Assembly (NCBI RefSeq): GCF_023511815.1
Contig: NZ_JAIMAV010000018.1
Span: forward strand, 1-40,158
Direction: 5' to 3'
DNA: 40,158 nt
Source: Alicyclobacillus sp.
GTDB taxonomy: Bacteria > Bacillota > Bacilli > Alicyclobacillales > Alicyclobacillaceae
The position numbers and the translations under genes are program-made. Of the stretch, positions 31,962-39,755 are shown piece after piece. Below the pieces are notes generated by a model that did no database searches, had not been told where the DNA came from, and worked only from the letters and a program-made list of their open reading frames with translations. Each line of letters opens with the position of its first letter. The stretch's first letter is position 1.

Positions 31962-32079
31962 CGCCGCCTCCGGATTCCAGCTGGGATGCCTCGATTCTAC
32001 GCTCTTTCGGCGCGCGAAGGAATCCGAAAATCCGGCGAGATCCCGCCGATTTTGCAGATCTCTTGGAACACGGTGAAAA

Positions 32080-32112
32080 CAACCCGGCGAGACGCGCCTT
32101 CTCACCGGGTTG
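32080..32112 (-). terminator. Terminator of the TRAP/CoA operon
   Basis: On the minus strand a 13-bp stem with one mismatch (32112-32100 with 32092-32080) and 7-nt loop is followed by TTTTCACC. It begins 8 bp after the dctP stop and marks the end of the long minus-strand operon. Confidence 0.8.
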
Positions 32113-32120
32113 CGGCGATT

Positions 32121-33182
32121 TCATCCCTTCTTGTTGTGGCTCATCGCGTCCTGGATCACGTCCGCGCCGATCTTCGAGGTCCACTCGTCGTACACCGGCT
32201 TCAGCGCATCGCGCCACTTCTGCACGTCCTCTGGCGTCAGGGTGTAGATCTGCATCTTGCCTGTCGCCTTGATCTTGTCCAGCGCCGATGCGTTGAGCTC
32301 AGCCGCCTTCTGGCGCGCGACCTGTGTCCCCGCCTTGACCCCGTCCATGACAATCTTCTTGGTCGCGTCGTTCAGGCTGTTCCAGAACTTCGTATTCGTC
32401 AAGAGGACATAGTCGACCCGGGTGTGGTTGGTGATGGTCATGTACTTCTGGACCTCGTAGAACTTCTTGGATTCGATGTTGCTGAAGGTGTTCTCCTCAC
32501 CGTCCACGGTCCCCTGCTGCAGCGCGGTGTACAACTCGTCGAAGGGGATGGACACCGAACCCGCGCCGAGCGTCGAATACACTTTCTCCAACACCTGCCC
32601 GCCCTGGGTGCGGAATTTCAGGCCTTTCATATCCTCCGGTGACTTGATGGGTCGAACATTATTCGTAATGGACTTCGGTCCGTTCGGCCACATGGCGAGG
32701 CCAAGAACACCGTCCTTCTCCAGGTGTTTGAAGATCTCCTGGCCTTTCGGGCCATCCCAGAAAGCCTCCGCCGCCTCATCGCTGTCGAACAAGAACGGCA
32801 TCGACGGAATGTTGAAGCCCGGGTCGTTGCCGACCAGCTTCGCCATGTCGGGGATGATGAACTGCACATTGTTGGCCACCAGATTCTGATATTCATCCTT
32901 GTCTCCGAACAATTGGCTGTTCGGATACACCTGCACCTTGATCTTGCCGCCCGATTCCTTTTCAATCGTGTCCTTCATGGCGAGTGCGCCCTGGTGTTTC
33001 GGGGTATCCTCCGCCACCACGTGCGAGATCTTGATGGTCAACGACTGAATGTCCCCGCCCGCCGAACCCCCGCCGGCATTTGCCGGTGAACCGCCCGCGG
33101 ATTGGGTTTGCCCGCAGGCCGATAAGCCAACGGCTAACAGCGGTGCAGCCAAGATGGCCGCCCAGCGCTTCCAGCGAAACAT
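32121..33182 (-). CDS. dctP: TRAP transporter substrate-binding lipoprotein DctP
   Basis: A 353-aa extracytoplasmic binding protein. Residues 1-22 are a lipoprotein signal (MFRWKRWAAILAAPLLAVGL then SAC) with lipid-anchor Cys23, followed by a Gly/Ser linker to about residue 45. The DctP fold follows: KISHVVAEDTPKHQGALAMK, VYPNSQLFGDKDEY, and MKGLKFRTQGGQVLE holding the conserved Arg that binds a substrate carboxylate. The ATG at 33182 follows GGGGG about 6 nt before. It is the last gene of the operon, 86 bp after dctM. With DctQM it should import an organic acid using the sodium gradient; the operon context suggests a C5 dicarboxylate. Confidence 0.93.
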   Translation of the reverse strand: MFRWKRWAAILAAPLLAVGLSACGQTQSAGGSPANAGGGSAGGDIQSLTIKISHVVAEDTPKHQGALAMKDTIEKESGGKIKVQVYPNSQLFGDKDEYQNLVANNVQFIIPDMAKLVGNDPGFNIPSMPFLFDSDEAAEAFWDGPKGQEIFKHLEKDGVLGLAMWPNGPKSITNNVRPIKSPEDMKGLKFRTQGGQVLEKVYSTLGAGSVSIPFDELYTALQQGTVDGEENTFSNIESKKFYEVQKYMTITNHTRVDYVLLTNTKFWNSLNDATKKIVMDGVKAGTQVARQKAAELNASALDKIKATGKMQIYTLTPEDVQKWRDALKPVYDEWTSKIGADVIQDAMSHNKKG

Positions 33183-33268
33183 GTGGTTTCCCCCTTTGAA
33201 TTTCCCGGATGGTTCTGACATGAGGCCGCAAAGCGGGTGATGACCGCCCCCGGCCCTCCAACCCCTGG

Positions 33269-34537
33269 TCACTTTGCCAACGTCAGCGACAACCCTGGGA
33301 AGACGATGACCAGCACCAGCGCAATCAACATCAACCCGTAGAACGGCACAACCCCCTTGACCACCTCCCCGATCTTCTCACGCGCTATGCCGCTGACCAC
33401 AAAGAGATTGAGGCCGACGGGCGGCGTGATCATCGCGAACTCCATGTTCATGGTCATGATGATGGCGAACTGGATCACGTTGATGTGGAACAGGGCCAAC
33501 ACCGGCAACAGGATCGGCAGCGTGATGAGGATGATCGCCACCGACTCGAGGAACATCCCCAGGATGAAGAACATGATGTTGACCCCGAGAATGAACAACC
33601 ACTTGTTCGAGGTGCTCGACTCAATCCACTGCGCGAAGTCCTGCGGCACCTGTTCGGTCGTCAAAAACATGCCGAACACGGTCGCCGACGCGATGATGAG
33701 AAAGATCATGGCGGTGATGTTGATGGACTCGCGCAGCACCTCGAGGAACCCCTTCCAGGTCATCTCGCGGTACACCAGGACGGACACGAGGAATCCATAC
33801 GCCCCGGCGACGATGGACGCCTCGGTGGGCGTCACCGCGCCGGAGTAGATGCCCCCGAGGATGATCACCGGCAGCAGGAATCCCCAGATGGCCTTGCCCG
33901 TCTTGCGCCACCGTTCCTGCATGCTCTCGCGCGGCAGTCCGCCGAAGTTTTTGATGCGCGCGTAGATGACCGCCGAGACCAGCAGGATGCCGCCGAGCAC
34001 GAGGCCCGGGATGATCCCGGCGGAGAACAGCTTGCCAACCGACTCCTCCGCGACGGAACCGTAGATGATGAGCGGGATGGACGGCGGGATGAGGATGCCG
34101 AGCGTCCCCGATGCGGCCACCAATCCCATGGCGTAGCGTTTGCTGTAACCGGACTCCACCATGGCCGGGATCATGATGGCGCCGATGGCGGCCGCCGTCG
34201 CGGGGCTCGATCCGGAGATGGCCGCGAAAATCATGCAGGCGAGCACGGTGACGACCGCGACCCCGCCGCGCATGTGGCCAACCCAGGCGCGCAGCGCGGA
34301 AATCAGGTGGTTCGACAGACCGCCCTTGGACATGATGGCGCCGGCGAACACAAATCCCGGGATGGCCATCAGAGTCGCCGAATTGAGCGCGCTGAACATC
34401 TTCTGGATGACGGTGTACAGCGTGAAATCGACCAGGTGAAGCGCGATCAGGCTCGCCACGCCGAGGGACACGGCGATCGGCACCCGAATCAGGCAGAGGA
34501 GAGCGAAAGTTCCGAACAAAACGACCGTGGCGTTCAC
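33269..34537 (-). CDS. dctM: TRAP transporter large permease DctM
   Basis: A 422-aa membrane protein with about 12 helices, the transport-catalysing subunit. DctM marks: IPGFVFAGAIMSKGG, AAISGSSPATAAAIGAIMIP, GTLGILIPPSIPLIIYG, the second-half GAVTPTEASIVAGAYG, and MITPPVGLNLFVVSGIA. The GTG at 34537 overlaps the dctQ stop (GTGA), so the membrane subunits are coupled. It partners with DctQ and the lipoprotein DctP downstream. Confidence 0.95.
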   Translation of the reverse strand: MNATVVLFGTFALLCLIRVPIAVSLGVASLIALHLVDFTLYTVIQKMFSALNSATLMAIPGFVFAGAIMSKGGLSNHLISALRAWVGHMRGGVAVVTVLACMIFAAISGSSPATAAAIGAIMIPAMVESGYSKRYAMGLVAASGTLGILIPPSIPLIIYGSVAEESVGKLFSAGIIPGLVLGGILLVSAVIYARIKNFGGLPRESMQERWRKTGKAIWGFLLPVIILGGIYSGAVTPTEASIVAGAYGFLVSVLVYREMTWKGFLEVLRESINITAMIFLIIASATVFGMFLTTEQVPQDFAQWIESSTSNKWLFILGVNIMFFILGMFLESVAIILITLPILLPVLALFHINVIQFAIIMTMNMEFAMITPPVGLNLFVVSGIAREKIGEVVKGVVPFYGLMLIALVLVIVFPGLSLTLAK

Positions 34538-35073
34538 GAAACGGGCACCCCCCCGTGTCCCATCTCGGCCGTCTGTTTCTCGTGGCTGATGTGCCCCAGA
34601 ATTTCGACGCGATCCCCGCGCAGGGCGCGGTACGCCTTGACCACGAAGAACAACCCCAGAAACGCCATGCCGATGGGCATGATGAGATACGGGATCCAGA
34701 TCGGCATGCCGACGTCAATCGTCACGATGCCCTGCTGCCGGGCCAACAGCGTGATCTGCACACCGGTGACCGTCATGAAGACGCTGTACCCAAATCCAAT
34801 CAGATTGGCGATCACGCTGATCCATCGCTTGACCGCGTACGGCAGACGGTCGTACAGCAGGTCGACCACGATGTGGTGATTGTCCCGCAGGGCCATGCCG
34901 AACCCGAGGAACACCGCCCACGTCATCACCGATTCAAAGATCTCGAGCGCCCAGGGCGGCGGCATGTTGAACACATACCGCATCACGACCGCGTACAGGT
35001 TGATCAGCATGCCGAGGACAAAGAAGATGGACGCCAACGCCTCCTCCGCCTGGCCGATCCGCCTCAGCCACAT
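34534..35073 (-). CDS. dctQ: TRAP transporter small permease DctQ
   Basis: A 179-aa protein with four predicted helices (for example ASIFFVLGMLINLYAVVMRY, WAVFLGFGMALRDNHHIVVD, VIANLIGFGYSVFMTVTG and LIMPIGMAFLGLFFVVKAYR). RYVFNMPPPWALEIFESVM and the HHIVVDLL stretch are typical DctQ signatures. The ATG at 35073 follows AAAGGAGG. It starts 114 bp after the acyl-CoA dehydrogenase stop, the widest gap within the operon, where a GC-rich hairpin lies. Confidence 0.93.
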   Translation of the reverse strand: MWLRRIGQAEEALASIFFVLGMLINLYAVVMRYVFNMPPPWALEIFESVMTWAVFLGFGMALRDNHHIVVDLLYDRLPYAVKRWISVIANLIGFGYSVFMTVTGVQITLLARQQGIVTIDVGMPIWIPYLIMPIGMAFLGLFFVVKAYRALRGDRVEILGHISHEKQTAEMGHGGVPVS

Positions 35074-35110
35074 GCGCACGCCTCCTTTCCTCCCCACTCA
35101 ATTTTGCCCC

Positions 35111-35135
35111 GGCGCCCCCCGCTTGGGGCGGCGCC
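35111..35135. other. GC-rich hairpin between the acyl-CoA dehydrogenase and dctQ
   Basis: GGCGCC (35111-35116) pairs with GGCGCC (35130-35135), and CCCC (35117-35120) with GGGG (35125-35128), leaving a 4-nt loop and a one-base bulge. There is no T-tract on the minus strand, so it may be a leaky terminator or an mRNA-stabilising element that sets catabolic versus transporter expression. Confidence 0.45.
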
Positions 35136-35187
35136 GAGCCGCCTTTCGCCCGCGGCGGCGGTTTGTCATTCGGGCCGTCACCGGCCG

Positions 35188-36330
35188 TCAGTACGACTTC
35201 GGCAATCCGAGAACGTGCTCCGCGATGTACGCCAGCACCAGGTTGGTCGACACCGGCGCCACCTGATACAGGCGGGTCTCGCGGAATTTGCGCTCGATGT
35301 CGAACTCCTCCGTGAACCCGAACCCGCCATGGGTCTGCAGCGCCACGTTGGCCGCCTCCCAGGACGCCTCCGCCGCCAGCAACTTCGCCATGTTGGCCTG
35401 AGGGCCGCAGGCCTCGCCCGCGTCAAACCGGGCGGCCGCGTCAAACCGCATCCGGTCGGCCGCCTCGACGCGGACGTACGCCTGCGCGATGGGAAACTGG
35501 ATTCCCTGGTTCTTCCCGATGGGCCGCCCGAAGACCACCCGCTCCTTCGCATAGGCCACGGCTCGGTCGATGAACCAGCGCCCGTCGCCGATGCACTCCG
35601 CCGCAATCAGGATGCGCTCGGAGTTCATCCCGTCGAGGATGTACCGAAAGCCCTGCCCCTCCTCGCCGATGCGGTTCTCCACCGGCACCTCCAGGTCTTC
35701 AAAGAACAGCTCCGTGGTCGCGTGATTCATCATCGTCCGGATGGGCCGAATCGTCAGCCCGCGTCCCACCGCCTCGCGCAGGTCCACCAACAGGACCGTC
35801 AGCCCCTCCGTCTTTTTCACCACCTCCTGCAGGGGTGTCGTCCGCACCAAAAGCACCATCAGATCCGAGTGCTCCGCCCGGGAGATGAACACCTTCTGCC
35901 CGTTGACGATGTACCGGTCGCCCTTGCGGATCGCCGTCGTGCGCAGATGGGTGGTGTCCGATCCGGTCGTCGGCTCGGTCACCCCGAATGCCTGCAGGCG
36001 CAGCCGCCCGGCGGCAATCTCCGGCAGATACGTCCGCCGCTGCGCCTCCGACCCGTGGCGCAAGAGCACGCTCATGGTGTACATCTGCGCGTGGCAGGCG
36101 GCCGCGTTGCCGCCGGATCGATGGATCTCCTCGAGAATGACCGACGCCTCCGTCACGCCGAGCCCCGCGCCCCCGTATTCCTCCGGAATGAGGGCCGCCA
36201 GATATCCGGCCTCCGTCAGCTCGCGCACAAATTCCTCCGGGTACGCGCGCCGGGCGTCCAACTCCCGCCAGTACCGCCCCGGATACCGCGCACAGACGCG
36301 CCGCACACCCTCCCGCAGCTCCTCCAGCAT
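35188..36330 (-). CDS. Acyl-CoA dehydrogenase of the C5-dicarboxylate cluster
   Basis: A 380-aa flavoprotein. Visible: LAALIPEEYGGAGLGVTEAS, the flavin signature FGVTEPTTGSDTTHLRT, AYAKERVVFGRPIGKNQGIQ, and LQTHGGFGFTEEFDIERKFR near the C-terminus. At the place where short/medium-chain enzymes have YEGT with the catalytic Glu, this one reads LYQVAPVSTN, so the base must come from elsewhere (isovaleryl-CoA dehydrogenase uses an internal Glu). The ATG at 36330 follows GGAGGAGG and overlaps the lyase stop by one base. In the Pseudomonas itaconate cluster an acyl-CoA dehydrogenase also sits between these genes. Methylsuccinyl-CoA or itaconyl-CoA-type substrates are plausible guesses. Confidence 0.9.
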   Translation of the reverse strand: MLEELREGVRRVCARYPGRYWRELDARRAYPEEFVRELTEAGYLAALIPEEYGGAGLGVTEASVILEEIHRSGGNAAACHAQMYTMSVLLRHGSEAQRRTYLPEIAAGRLRLQAFGVTEPTTGSDTTHLRTTAIRKGDRYIVNGQKVFISRAEHSDLMVLLVRTTPLQEVVKKTEGLTVLLVDLREAVGRGLTIRPIRTMMNHATTELFFEDLEVPVENRIGEEGQGFRYILDGMNSERILIAAECIGDGRWFIDRAVAYAKERVVFGRPIGKNQGIQFPIAQAYVRVEAADRMRFDAAARFDAGEACGPQANMAKLLAAEASWEAANVALQTHGGFGFTEEFDIERKFRETRLYQVAPVSTNLVLAYIAEHVLGLPKSY

Positions 36331-37262
36331 CACCGGCCGCCTCCTCCCCCACCCGGCGGCGCATCGGCGGAACCGCCGGCCTCCACCGCCCCGTCCCCGA
36401 CCATCGTCAGGACGCGGCGGGCCCACTCGTACATCGGGCGGTCGACCATCCGGCCATCCACCCCGACGGCCCCCGTTCCCTCCGCCGCCGCCCGCTCGTA
36501 CACCGCAACCAGCTCGCGCGCCCGCGCCACCTCATCCGGGGTGGGCGAGAACGTCTCGTTGGCGATGGACACCTGCCGGGGATGGATGACGAGCTTCCCC
36601 GCGAAGCCCATCCGGCGGGCGGTGGCGCAGGCCTCCCGAAACCGGTCGAGATCCTGAAAATCCGGGTCCACCGTGTCCACCGGCGGATGGACCCCCGCCG
36701 CCCGCGAGGCCAGGACCAGCCGTGCGCGCGCGTGCTGCAGGATGGCCGAATCCAGCGCCTCGAGGCCGAGATCGAGCGCCAGGTCGACCGCGCCCAGGGC
36801 CAGCCGCACCACCTGCGGGCTGGCGGCGGCGATGGCGCGGGCGTTCTCCACCCCCGCCGCCGACTCCACCAGAGGGAGGATGGCGAATCGGGACCCCTCC
36901 ATGCCGCGGCGCGACGCCGCCCGGACCAAGAGGTCGAGAAACGACCGCACGTCGTCTTCCGACTCCGCCTTCGGCAGCATGAACCCGGCCAGATGCGGCG
37001 ACAGCGCGGCCTCGATGTCCTCCGGCAGCCATCGCCCGGGGTGATTGATCCGGACGTAGGTCGGCACCGGCACCGGCGCGGCCAGGACGTCCGCCACGAT
37101 CGCCCGCGCCCTGTCCTTCGCGCCTTCAGCAACGCCATCCTCCAGGTCGAGCAGGAGGACGTCCGCCCCCCGCCCAGGCGCTTTGCGCACCTTTTCCCCA
37201 TCGCTCGCCGGGACGAACAGCCAGGAGCGGCCCGGGTGCCCGCCCGTTTTTGGGTCATTCAC
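36330..37262 (-). CDS. HpcH/CitE-like CoA-ester lyase (candidate citramalyl-CoA lyase)
   Basis: A 310-aa TIM-barrel lyase. Landmarks: GRSWLFVPASDGEKVRKA, LLLDLEDGVAEGAKDRAR, YVRINHPG (substrate Arg), ILPLVESAAGVENARAI (metal ligand Glu), ALGAVDLALDLG (metal ligand Asp), and KLVIHPRQVSIANETFSPT. This is the CitE/Ccl/Mcl type, which cleaves citramalyl-CoA, malyl-CoA or citryl-CoA. With a MaoC hydratase and a class III CoA-transferase in the same operon, citramalyl-CoA to acetyl-CoA plus pyruvate is most likely. The GTG at 37262 overlaps the MaoC gene by 8 nt. The C-terminus ends in a Gly-rich tail. Confidence 0.88.
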   Translation of the reverse strand: MNDPKTGGHPGRSWLFVPASDGEKVRKAPGRGADVLLLDLEDGVAEGAKDRARAIVADVLAAPVPVPTYVRINHPGRWLPEDIEAALSPHLAGFMLPKAESEDDVRSFLDLLVRAASRRGMEGSRFAILPLVESAAGVENARAIAAASPQVVRLALGAVDLALDLGLEALDSAILQHARARLVLASRAAGVHPPVDTVDPDFQDLDRFREACATARRMGFAGKLVIHPRQVSIANETFSPTPDEVARARELVAVYERAAAEGTGAVGVDGRMVDRPMYEWARRVLTMVGDGAVEAGGSADAPPGGGGGGR

Positions 37263-37782
37263 GCGGTGTCACCCCCGGCAGGTCCTGCAGCGTACGCATC
37301 CAGGGCTCAACCGGCCCCTGGCCCCGTTTGTACACCATGAACGTGCGCACGAACGAGATCACCACCTGCCCGCGCTGGTTGTACCCGACCGTCCGCACCT
37401 TGACAATGCCGACGTTGGGCCGCGACCTGGACTCTCGCTTTTCCAACACCTCGCTGTACGAGTACACGGTGTCTCCTTCGAAGACCGGATTGGGCAAGCG
37501 CACCTCATCCCACCCAAGGTTCGCCATCACGTTCTGCGAGACATCCGCGACCGACTGGCCGGTGACGAGCGCAAGGGTGAAGGTGGAGTCGACGAGCGGC
37601 CGGCCGAACTCCGTCTGTCGGGCGTACTCCGCGTCGAAGTGAATCGGATTGGTGTTCTGCGTCAGCAGCGTGAACCAGATGTTGTCCGTCTGCGTCACCG
37701 TCCGCCCCAGGGCGTGCGGGTACACATCCCCGATCTCAAAATCTTCATAGAAGCGGCCGGTCCAACCGGGTTTGACCGTCAA
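37255..37782 (-). CDS. MaoC-family enoyl-CoA hydratase (candidate itaconyl/mesaconyl-CoA hydratase)
   Basis: A 175-aa hot-dog protein. It starts WTGRFYEDFEIGDVYPHALG, and the MaoC hydratase motif is clear in LTQNTNPIHFDAEYARQTEF (catalytic Asn/His with the downstream acidic residue), then GRPLVDSTFTLALVTGQSV. VFEGDTVYSYSEVLEKRESR is the family's substrate-channel strand. Single-domain size fits Ich/RipB and mesaconyl-C4-CoA hydratase. Start choice: GGAGGTG lies 6 nt before TTG 37782, so I prefer it to ATG 37797, which would place the ribosome site inside the gene. It is 25 bp after the CoA-transferase and overlaps the lyase gene. Confidence 0.88.
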   Translation of the reverse strand: MTVKPGWTGRFYEDFEIGDVYPHALGRTVTQTDNIWFTLLTQNTNPIHFDAEYARQTEFGRPLVDSTFTLALVTGQSVADVSQNVMANLGWDEVRLPNPVFEGDTVYSYSEVLEKRESRSRPNVGIVKVRTVGYNQRGQVVISFVRTFMVYKRGQGPVEPWMRTLQDLPGVTPRE

Positions 37783-37807
37783 GCCCCTCACCTCCATCGA
37801 GCCATGC

Positions 37808-38998
37808 CTAGACGACGCCCTGCCGACGCCAGGCCGCCACGTCCTCCGGTGCGTACCCGAGCTCCTTCAGGATGCGCTCACTGTGCTCCCCCGCCGCCGG
37901 AACCGGGTCCATCCGAACCGGCCAGTCGGCGGCCCGGAAAGGCGGCGCCAGCGCCGACACCGGACCGGCGGGGGTGTCGACCGCATGCCAGCATCCGCGC
38001 GAGCGCAGCTGCGGATGGTTGGCGAAGTCGGCGACGCGGTTGAGCGGCGCCATCGCGATGTTCGCCGCATCGAGGCGAGCCATCAACACATCCGACGGCA
38101 ACTCCGCGAGGATCCCCTGGATCTGGGCCTCGAGTTGTGCGCGATGCCTGATCCGATCCGGATTGGTCCGGTAACGCGGGTCGTCGGCGAGCGCCGGGCG
38201 GCCGAGCACCTGCTCGCAGAAGCGATGCCACTCGCGGTCATTCTGAACCGCCAAAAAGACCCGGCGGCCGTCCGCCGCGGTGAACGCCCCGTACGGGCAG
38301 ATGGTCGCGTGGGCGGAGCCGGTCCGCGGCGGCTCCTGCCCGCCGTACACCGCGTAATAATACGGAAATCCCATCCACTCCCCGAGCGCCTCCAGCATCG
38401 ACACCTCGAGGTACCCCCCCTTCCCGGTTCGATCCCGCTGGCGCAACGCCGCCAGAATTCCGGAAAACGCATACATGCCGGCCGCGATGTCGGCCACCGC
38501 GATGCCCGCCTTGGACGGCGTCTCCTCGGTTCCCGTCACCGAGAGCAGCCCCGTCTCGCACTGAATCAAAAGGTCGTACGCCTTCCGGCCGGTGTACGGC
38601 CCGCCCCGGCCGTACCCGGAAATCTCGCAGACAATCAGACGAGGATACGAGGCGGTGAGCGTGTCGCGGTCAAACCCCAACCGGTCCATCGCGCCGGGGG
38701 CGAGGTTGTGCACAAACACGTCCGCCCGCGCCAGCAGGCGCTCGAGCACCGCCTTCCCGTCGGGGTGTTTCAGGTCCAGGGTCAACGACTCCTTCGAGCG
38801 GTTCACCCACACGAAGTGGCTCGACAGCCCGCGGACCGCCTGGTCATAGTGGCGGGCGAAATCCCCGACCCCGGGGCGTTCCACCTTGATCACCCGGGCG
38901 CCGAGATCGGCCAACTGCCGGGTGGCGAACGGCGCGGCCACCGCCTGTTCCACCGACACCACGGTGATCCCCTCGAGCGGCAATCCCACAGATTCCAC
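37808..38998 (-). CDS. CaiB/BaiF class III CoA-transferase (candidate itaconate/mesaconate CoA-transferase)
   Basis: A 396-aa enzyme that moves CoA between acids through an aspartyl intermediate. The catalytic Asp142 lies in KAYDLLIQCETGLLSVTG. Other class III marks: QLADLGARVIKVERPGVGDF, WVNRSKESLTLDLKHPDG, FVHNLAPGAMDRLG, ICEISGYG-like VCEISGYGRGGPYTG, and GIAVADIAAGMYAFSGIL. Pseudomonas itaconate CoA-transferase belongs to this class. The GTG at 38998 follows GAAGGAGGGG, 31 bp after the regulator gene. It likely activates the imported dicarboxylate using succinyl-CoA or acetyl-CoA; the donor is not visible. Confidence 0.9.
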   Translation of the reverse strand: MESVGLPLEGITVVSVEQAVAAPFATRQLADLGARVIKVERPGVGDFARHYDQAVRGLSSHFVWVNRSKESLTLDLKHPDGKAVLERLLARADVFVHNLAPGAMDRLGFDRDTLTASYPRLIVCEISGYGRGGPYTGRKAYDLLIQCETGLLSVTGTEETPSKAGIAVADIAAGMYAFSGILAALRQRDRTGKGGYLEVSMLEALGEWMGFPYYYAVYGGQEPPRTGSAHATICPYGAFTAADGRRVFLAVQNDREWHRFCEQVLGRPALADDPRYRTNPDRIRHRAQLEAQIQGILAELPSDVLMARLDAANIAMAPLNRVADFANHPQLRSRGCWHAVDTPAGPVSALAPPFRAADWPVRMDPVPAAGEHSERILKELGYAPEDVAAWRRQGVV

Positions 38999-39029
38999 CG
39001 GTCATCCCCTCCTTCGCGCGAACGTTCCC

Positions 39030-39755
39030 TCACGCCGGTCCAAGGCCGCCATCCGCGGGCCCGGGCGTGCGCGGCGGCCCTTGGGGCACCTCCTCCTTCG
39101 CATCGCGGGCCGTTGGCGCGAACCCCCGGAATGAGTGCAAAAATTCCACCATGCTCCGCCGGATGTGGGCGGCCATCACCGTCCGGGCCGTCTCGGCGTC
39201 CCCCGCCATCAGGGCCTCGACAATCCAGCGGTGCTCCAGTTGGGAATGCTCCACCTGTCCGGGGACCAATTGCGGAAGATGAGGCGGAAGCCCGTTCCAC
39301 ATCTGCTCCAGCAACTGCACCAGATTGCCGCTTCCGGAGGCCTCCCACACCGCGTGATGGAAGGCGTAGTTGGCTTCGACGAAGGCGTCGGCGTTGCCGG
39401 AGGCGGCCGCCCGGTCCGCCTCCTCGTGACAGGCCAGCACGTCGGTCAGGTCTCCGTTTTTACAGGCGCGCGCCGCCGCCTCCCCTTCCAGGAGGCTGCG
39501 GATGTCGTAGTGGTCCGCCACCTCCTCGGGCGAGAGCGGCCGGACCACCGCCCGCCGGTGATTCTCCAGCACCAGCAGTCCGTCGCGGGCCAGCATCAGA
39601 AACGCCTCCCGGACCGGCATGCGCGACACGCCGAGCCGGGACGCGACCGCTTCCTGGGTCAACGACTCCCCCCAGCGGATCTCCCCCCGATAGATGGCTT
39701 TGCGCAGCGCGTCCGCGACCTGTTCACGGACCGAGATCGACTTGATGGGATCCAC
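39030..39755 (-). CDS. FCD-domain GntR transcriptional regulator
   Basis: A 241-aa regulator. Residues 5-75 form the winged helix-turn-helix (VREQVADALRKAIYRGEIRW, VASRLGVSRMPVREAFLMLA). The C-terminal all-helical FCD ligand domain shows its metal-binding His pattern in NYAFHHAVWEAS and LEHRWIVEALMAGDAETART with MAAHIRRS. A disordered Pro/Gly tail of about 25 residues follows. The GTG at 39755 sits inside the end of the fumarase-like gene (32-nt overlap), preceded by GAGGAGGAG. It probably senses the dicarboxylate or its CoA product and controls this operon; the operator would lie beyond the right edge. Confidence 0.93.
   Translation of the reverse strand: MDPIKSISVREQVADALRKAIYRGEIRWGESLTQEAVASRLGVSRMPVREAFLMLARDGLLVLENHRRAVVRPLSPEEVADHYDIRSLLEGEAAARACKNGDLTDVLACHEEADRAAASGNADAFVEANYAFHHAVWEASGSGNLVQLLEQMWNGLPPHLPQLVPGQVEHSQLEHRWIVEALMAGDAETARTVMAAHIRRSMVEFLHSFRGFAPTARDAKEEVPQGPPRTPGPADGGLGPA

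Noticed and set aside
32093-33100. Further small genes within or antisense to dctP and the MFS gene
   Set aside because: The frames have no ribosome sites, and their codon pattern follows the opposite strand.
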